Assembly: GCA_963978895.1 (NCBI GenBank)
Contig: OZ022240.1
Span: 19,804,406 to 19,868,405, forward strand
DNA: 64,000 nt
Source: Erpobdella octoculata
Lineage: Eukaryota > Annelida > Clitellata > Hirudinida > Erpobdellidae
Reading direction: 5' to 3'
Part shown: piece after piece, positions 57,755 to 64,000 of the stretch
Position numbering within the stretch: the first letter of the stretch is position 1
Layout of the letters: each line of letters starts with the position of its first letter
Translations under genes and position numbers: made by a program
The notes under the pieces: model-generated
What the model saw: only the letters and a program-made list of their open reading frames with translations
What the model was told of the DNA's origin: nothing
Databases searched by the model: none

Positions 57755-58694
57755 GTAAGTTATGTGGTACCTATAGGACTGCACTGTTAAGTGCATAAAA
57801 AATGTTTAGATTACTCTAGATTATGCACGTCAAAATGTTCTCCATCTGACATGAACTGGATGGTGAGTACAATAGCATTTGAATTAAATTTTGCAAGCAG
57901 TATAAACTAGCAACTGCTGTCGGCTAGCTGACTCATCATTTACGATCAACACTTTACGCTGTCCAGTTGAGCCTGTAATTAGTCATTGCCCATTGTGTGA
58001 GTGTTTCTTTTATTGGGCGGTAAATTATTTATTGATTACATTGTTGCGAAATGGTGCACTGTTGTGGTGGAAGTGTTGAGTTGAATAGTCTGTAGAACTA
58101 TGAAAAAAGAAAAGACTTACAGAAGAATTAGGCTTGATACAAAATGACAAAATTGAAATACAGATTAATAAATCGAAAATGACGTTTTCCAAATATCCCT
58201 CTGTCAATATTGATTTTTATTTAAAAAATTGTTTACTGTGATTTTTTGAGCTATCACTCTTCTGGACAAATGCGACTTGATGCATTAGTTTTGTTTATGT
58301 TATACTGTGAATCACGCTCACTCACTCCCTCTCAATCACGCACACACTCAAATCATTTACTCACACTCGCTCACACACACACACTCACTCACTCACTCAC
58401 TCATTACCTCACAAAACAGTGTAAAATATCTAGGCCTGTTTGGTCATCAACAGGTCAGCAAAGAGAGTAATTCACTTAACGAACCAGCATTAATAATATA
58501 ACTCAACAATGAGTGTCATCGTCATCCTACGCTTATTTCCGCTGCTGTTAAGCGATCCAGTCCAATGATTGTCCAGGAAGAATGTAATTATATTAGAACA
58601 CTCTGCCTCTGATATGCGAACTCGATGACGACGATGAAAATCTAAAATATCTTGAGTCATTACTTAATACTGTAGAATTTGATCTTGGGGAAGT

Positions 58695-58740
<46 letters not shown>

Positions 58741-59940
58741 AGAGAGAGAGAAAGTCACCGTAAAAAACACTCAAGTGGGTTTTAATTGAATGACTCATGT
58801 TTGCTGAAGAGCGACTGGAAATTTGGAACAAAGAAAGCCGAACATTAGAACATTACGTCATCACTTTTCGACATACCTTCCTAGCATCATCAGATTTTGT
58901 TTTGAAATTTGAAATTATTAACAAAGATTCTTCTTGTTTTTACACTTAAAAATCTATTAGAGTTTTCATCACAATTATTATATAAAATAAAATAAATTAT
59001 ATTTTTCATTGATCTCAATTTGTTCGTCTGTCTTGTAAAAAGATTTTGACTCACCACACCGAATCTTATATGACTTTCTACTAAGTTTTTATCTCCAACA
59101 AAAAATAGTTCAAGTAATTGCTGCTTGAAATGATGGTACGTAAAAACTATTGAAGTTTTTATAAGCTCTATTTTTATAATATCTGTGTCAGTACGATTTG
59201 CTCTTTTCAAATATCACGACAATCATTTGTATTCATAAACAGAAACAGATCGTAATAAATTAAAACTAATCTTAATATTTAGAGAGTTATCATACATAAT
59301 GTAATACATTTTGATAAATTAAGTTCAGAATTTCAAAATTCTCTTTTATACTTTTTAATATTATTTCAATATGACTTGTAGATATTACTAGAGATATAAT
59401 TAGTTTTAAGCATATGAATACGAAACTGAATGAATCCAGGAAGTTTGCATGTTTATATCCGCATGGAGATGATATCATAATGGCTCCTGGAGGGTGCTCT
59501 TTCTTTGAAAATCTTTCCCGTTCACCTACATCTCTGTTTGTTTTCTTGTGTTTGTATTTTTATGTTTCTTACGTGTCTACTGTCTACTGCTGAGTGGCGT
59601 CTGCAGATGTAGAAAATGTGTTTTATGTTTAATTCGTCATAATTAATAATCGCTGTAATCATTTAAAGGTTCAGTAGTAAATAAAAAAAGTTAAAACACT
59701 CTAATTATATTTTTTTCTTCTATCAACGATCAAAATATTTTATATAGGACCAGTTTTGTTTTACTTGAGCCCAATTCGTTGATGCGAACCTCAATGAAAA
59801 GAAAGAAAAAAATAATGTTTTAGGTTTCTACGAGTTTATTTTTAATAATATCATTAATATCTAACTTATATCTAACGATAAAAGTGTGTCTGTTTGATCT
59901 CAATGCTCTCTATTTGATGCAGCGGACCACAAAATATTCA
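57755..59940. other. Kinesin intron 3, left part
   Basis: Non-coding. Contains a CACT-type microsatellite at about 58370-58406 and a GA run at about 58698-58756. Nothing else is recognised. Intron 3 runs to 63503 (5,749 bp) and carries the R2-like and CR1-like elements listed separately. Confidence 0.6.
58698..58756. repeat. (GA)n microsatellite
   Basis: GA run with one GGGGGG interruption near 58735. Confidence 0.95.
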
Positions 59941-59945
59941 GTGAA

Positions 59946-60761
<816 letters not shown>

Positions 60762-62342
60762 GTAAAACAGGGTGATCCCATGTCACCGCTCTTGTTCAAT
60801 GCAGTGATTGATATGATAATGAATGAAGTTGATCAGTCAATCGGAGTTTCTGGAAACGAGGATTCTGTCAAATGTAATTACATCGCTTTTGCTGACGATT
60901 TAGTTCTCATGTCGTCAACTGACGTAGGAATGCAAATGCTGGTGGAACAAGTTGAAAGTGCTCTAGCAAATGTTGGCTTGCACATGAATCCTAGCAAATG
61001 CGCGTCGTTTCTATGGATTGTAAACCCCCGCTCATATCTAAAAGTGCAAAATTCCAATATAAGAACTTTGAATATTGAAGAAACGTACAAGTATCTTGGT
61101 ACTGAAGTTGGACCAAAAAAGATAGTTACTTCAATTGCCAGTTTTATTCAAAGTTCTTTACATGCAATATCAAGAGCACCTCGGAAACCATTTCAAAGAA
61201 TGTATATTCTCAGAACGCATGTCTTGCCAAGTTTGGTTCACCATCTGACATTCGATTTTGTAACGATGTCTTAATTAACTGCCGCCGACTTACAAATTAG
61301 AGCTGCCGTGAGGCGCTGGCTTAGGTTGCCAAACGATACGCCTGTGCCATTCTTCCATGCTCCTCTTAGAAGCGGAGGGCTGGGAATTTTGCAGCTGAGG
61401 CAATGGGCCCCTATTCTGAGACGAAAAAGACTCAATAGCTTATTAACTCAGGCTAAATATGGCAACGATGTATTTTTAATGAATGTTCTGCAGGAAAGTT
61501 TATCTGTGTTATCAGAAATTAGGAAATTCGGAAGACTTGGGAGTGGAATCGAAGGTGCTCAAAAATCACTACAACTAAAAACAACTGAAAATCTTTATAA
61601 ATCTGTAGATGGTTATAGTTTGAAGTCTTTTTCATCAGGAATAGGATTGAGTGACTGGATCGTAGACGGAGTGAACAGAGTGCCATAAGATGTATTCATC
61701 AAGTGCATTAAAGTTCGTGCAGCCGTTCTCTACAAGCTTAGGGCGTCGCGGGGACGACCATTGGCCAATACGTCATGTGACGCTGGATGCAGAATACCTG
61801 AATCATTAGGACACATGATTCAAATCTGTCCCAAGAGTGATGGACCTAGGCGAGAACGTCACGACATCATCGTTCGCAAACTGGAAGAAAAATTCCAATC
61901 AAAGAGATTCATCACAAAAGTAGAACCGCGAATTAGAACCGAAATGGGCTTGAGAATTCCGGACCTTTGGGCATGGAAGGATGACCAATATTTTGTATGC
62001 GACGTTTCTGTTGTTTCTGATCTAGCAAACCTGAATGAGGAACATGACAGGAAAATCAGAAAGTACGATATCAGGGACGTCCACGCATGGATGAAAGAAA
62101 ACAACCCAGGTCAGGCTCTCAACTTAAAGCCTGTCATTACAGCTTTTGTGTGCAATTGGAGGGGGGTGATGTCAGAGAAGTCCTACAAGTTTTGGACTAG
62201 CTTTGGTGTCGGGAAAAAATTGTTGACTTACTATATACTTTCAGTGTTATTAAATACCTACAATATTTGGAAATTCTTTAAATGTTGTACATGGAGAGTA
62301 GGTCGGCGACGCAACAAATTTAAGAATGTTGGAAAACGTTGA
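60762..62342 (+). pseudogene. R2-clade non-LTR retrotransposon, C-terminal two-thirds
   Basis: One continuous frame with only two in-frame TAA stops (61272 and 61686). It starts inside the reverse transcriptase at KQGDPMSPLLFNAVID, then YIAFADDLVLMS (catalytic Asp-Asp), then a thumb region with NPSKC and YLGTEVG. Next come RRWLRLPNDTPVPFFH and LRSGGLGI. A CCHC finger (CDAGC ... H ... C, about 61770-61830) follows. The restriction-like endonuclease is PDLWAWKDDQYFVCD, fitting the PD-X12-D rule, with KIRKYD downstream. This order of RT, CCHC finger and restriction-like nuclease defines the R2/CRE-type elements, which prime reverse transcription at a nicked target. R2 proper sits in 28S rDNA; this copy is in a kinesin intron. 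The 5' part is replaced by the AGT satellite. A hydrophobic, basic C-terminal tail ends at 62342. Confidence 0.9.
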
Positions 62343-62520
62343 ATTATTTTTTGCATGAAATTGTATGTTTTACCGAGTGTAGAAATTTCATGGTTCAGAT
62401 TTATAATCGTCTCGGGGAAATCTCAGGCCCACGTGGGGACGTGAAATATTTTTGTCGAGTTTATAGGACATTTTATTCTTATGTTTATTTTGTCCTGGCT
62501 GTAAAGTATTGGATTTTTGA

Positions 62521-62817
62521 AATCTGAGAAAATAAATGGTTGAACAATGATGAGTGAAGTCGACGATTCAATTGGAATTTCTGGGTACAAAGATTCAGTT
62601 AGATGCAATTACTTACATTGCTTTTGCCGACGATCGTGTGCAATTGAAGAGGGGTGATGGCAGAAAAATCATTCAAGTTCTGGACTAACATCGGCATTGG
62701 AAAAAGATTACTGACTTTCTATATATTCTCTGTTTTATTAAATACTTATAATATATGGAAATTTTTCAAGTGTAGTACATGGAGGGTTGGGAGAAGAAAA
62801 AGATTACTAAACGATTA
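62521..62817 (+). pseudogene. R2-like element, second copy with internal deletion
   Basis: Starts with a stretch matching the RT (MSEVDDSIGISGYKDSVRCN, then a frameshifted FADD region at about 62618-62633). It jumps directly to the extreme C-terminus (CAATTGAAGAGGGGTGATGG onwards), giving KSFKFWTNIGIGKRLL and LLNTYNIWKFFKC and ending at 62817. It is a related but diverged copy (S/N, K/R and similar changes) in head-to-tail order after the first. The deletion removes the thumb, finger and nuclease. A four-base TTAC duplication also breaks the frame before the deletion point. Confidence 0.82.
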
Positions 62818-63059
62818 AAACCACAATCAGACCTGCACAACTACCGTGAAACGTCCGCCACAGAGCTTGTGAGGAAATCATTGCGGTCACAAAGTCTCAC
62901 AGAATGAACACTACCTCTGCCCGCTGCTATCATCTTTGTCAAATATGCCTTCTTCGGCGCTCAATAACTTCAGATTTGACTCAGGTTCACTCTAGCGTTA
63001 ATAAATGCGCATTTCTATTGCAGTTATGGCATTCTAGCAAGTTCACTTTCTAAATAGTC
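62818..63059. other. Intronic DNA, nothing recognised
   Basis: Between the R2-like remnant and the LINE tail. No terminus or coding segment identified. Confidence 0.4.
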
Positions 63060-63375
63060 TTTATAGTTTATACTGCAAGCTGCAGCAGGACCCATCTTTC
63101 ATCTATCTATCTTGAGTCATGATCTCGACTTCGTTCCATTGCTTTCGGACATCCGCTTACTTCTGCCACACAAACATGTCTGTGAAGCAAACCAAGGGTT
63201 TACCTGGAATGCATTACCTCGAAGTCTCCTCAACCCAACGACATCTATCTCCTCTTTAAAGCAGCACCTGAAAGTACTCCTTTTAAACTTGCAAGCGTCT
63301 GCTCAACGCACATGCAAAGCTTTTCGTTCGAAGATGTGTGAAATGATAGAATTGTAATTTGCAATAATAAAAATT
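63060..63375 (+). pseudogene. CR1/L2-like LINE 3' tail
   Basis: The frame contains FTWNALPRSLLNPTTSISSL and KQHLKVLLL, the usual C-terminal end of CR1/L2-group LINE proteins (a WN-LP motif followed by a Ser-Ser-Phe/Leu-Lys helix). It stops at 63355-63357. An AATAAAAA-type end follows at about 63365. The reverse transcriptase is missing, so this is a typical 5'-truncated copy. Confidence 0.7.
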
Positions 63376-63503
63376 TGTTAATTTTTTGACAATTCAACTC
63401 ACTTATATATTGCTATACTCAAAATGGAAATCGATGCATTTTTTGTTTAGTTAATAAAAGTTAAGTCACGCAGTTAATAACTTTTACTTGTTTCTCTATT
63501 CAG

Positions 63504-63620
63504 ATTTATGAGGACCTGGGTAACGATGTCTTGGAGCCGATGTTCTGCGGCTACAACGTGTCTCTCTTTGCCTACGGACAAACTGGGTCAGGCAAAACGT
63601 ACACTATGATGGGGACTGAG
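63504..63620 (+). CDS. Kinesin-3-like motor, coding exon 4 (P-loop)
   Basis: Acceptor TCTCTATTCAG ends at 63503 and donor GAG|GTACGT follows 63620. The 39 codons in phase 0 encode [18 protein letters not shown], then [19 protein letters not shown] and [10 protein letters not shown] is the ATP-binding P-loop, and the [10 protein letters not shown] context is diagnostic of kinesins. The remaining motor domain (switch I and II), neck and tail lie to the right of the window. From 63621 to the end is intron 4, with no further exon seen. Confidence 0.96.
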
Positions 63621-64000
63621 GTACGTTAATCTAAACACAACATTTAACATATATAGGTATCAGTCAAGAAAAACTGCATTTTTAAAAAGAATACAAAATC
63701 TTTTAAAGAAACGCTTGTCTGGTTTTAAAATTCAAAAACTTGTCTACACGTTCATCAATGTCAATTAAGATCCATAATTCATTTTCATTTGATATTACCG
63801 ACAAGCTGAAGAGTCTCATCTCTTCTGAGTCATGGAACTCTATATTACTATATATGGGTACATACGTATATAAAGTTCCATGCTTGAGTCATCGTGCTTC
63901 GTAAATATTACTAAATATGACTTTAATGACTTAATTTTAAATGAAAACTTCTGCTTATGTACTTAAATACTTCATGTATTTTTTATTGTATTGCTTTCGA
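63621..64000. other. Kinesin intron 4, start
   Basis: AT-rich intronic DNA up to the window edge; no exon or element recognised. Confidence 0.6.

Noticed and set aside
56881..57798. 305-codon open frame rich in His-Pro-Ser-Ile, and minus-strand Trp-Met-Asp-Gly frames
   Set aside because: Translation of the ATCC satellite in every frame. The true coding parts here are kinesin exons 2 and 3, in different frames with proper splice sites.

Overview
The window is a piece of a eukaryotic, metazoan genome. Genes have GT-AG introns. The coding sequences that can be recognised are animal families: transcription factor AP-2, a GT11 alpha-1,2-fucosyltransferase and a kinesin-3-type motor. Everything between them is AT-rich DNA packed with transposons and very long microsatellites. 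The transposon mix (Penelope-like, R2-like and CR1-like retroelements, Helitrons, hAT elements and MITEs, tRNA-derived SINEs) and a SINE core near 14838 that I associate with molluscan and cephalopod genomes suggest a lophotrochozoan, perhaps a mollusc. That is an impression from memory, not a demonstration.

Layout: (1) 1-2123: the last coding exon of an AP-2 gene, its 3' flank and part of the preceding intron. (2) 2124-3250: a Helitron on the minus strand. (3) 3251-50332: two almost identical tandem copies of a block of about 23.54 kb, followed at 50333-52668 by a third copy of only its first 2.3 kb. That first 2.3 kb is itself a minus-strand Helitron carrying a second Helitron nested inside it. 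Each block holds one intact fucosyltransferase coding exon, a rearranged Penelope-like element with a hammerhead-ribozyme-like motif, a foldback element with minisatellite arms, a SINE, a dead CR1-like LINE, several MITEs, a hAT transposase pseudogene split by two other elements, and the left end of a DNA transposon I call T. (4) 52820-54202: the right part of T, found only once, containing a MITE with a SINE piece inside it. (5) 54203-56350: intergenic DNA. (6) 56351-64000: the first four coding exons of a kinesin, with large repeats and an R2-clade retrotransposon in its introns.

The tandem block has the signature of unequal crossing-over between two direct copies of the composite Helitron. 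The middle Helitron copy matches the right copy at three internal diagnostic bases, while its downstream flank matches that of the left copy. T is interrupted by the Helitron at the right end, and its left half was duplicated with the block. The two fucosyltransferase copies encode identical proteins. The duplication is therefore very recent, or it is an assembly artefact. The genes are not functionally linked in any visible way: AP-2 acts in the nucleus, the fucosyltransferase in the Golgi and the kinesin on microtubules.

The most notable items are the hammerhead-like motif overlapping the presumed start codon of the Penelope-like head fragment, the Helitron-bounded duplication, and an R2-clade retrotransposon with a restriction-like endonuclease lying in a kinesin intron rather than in rDNA.
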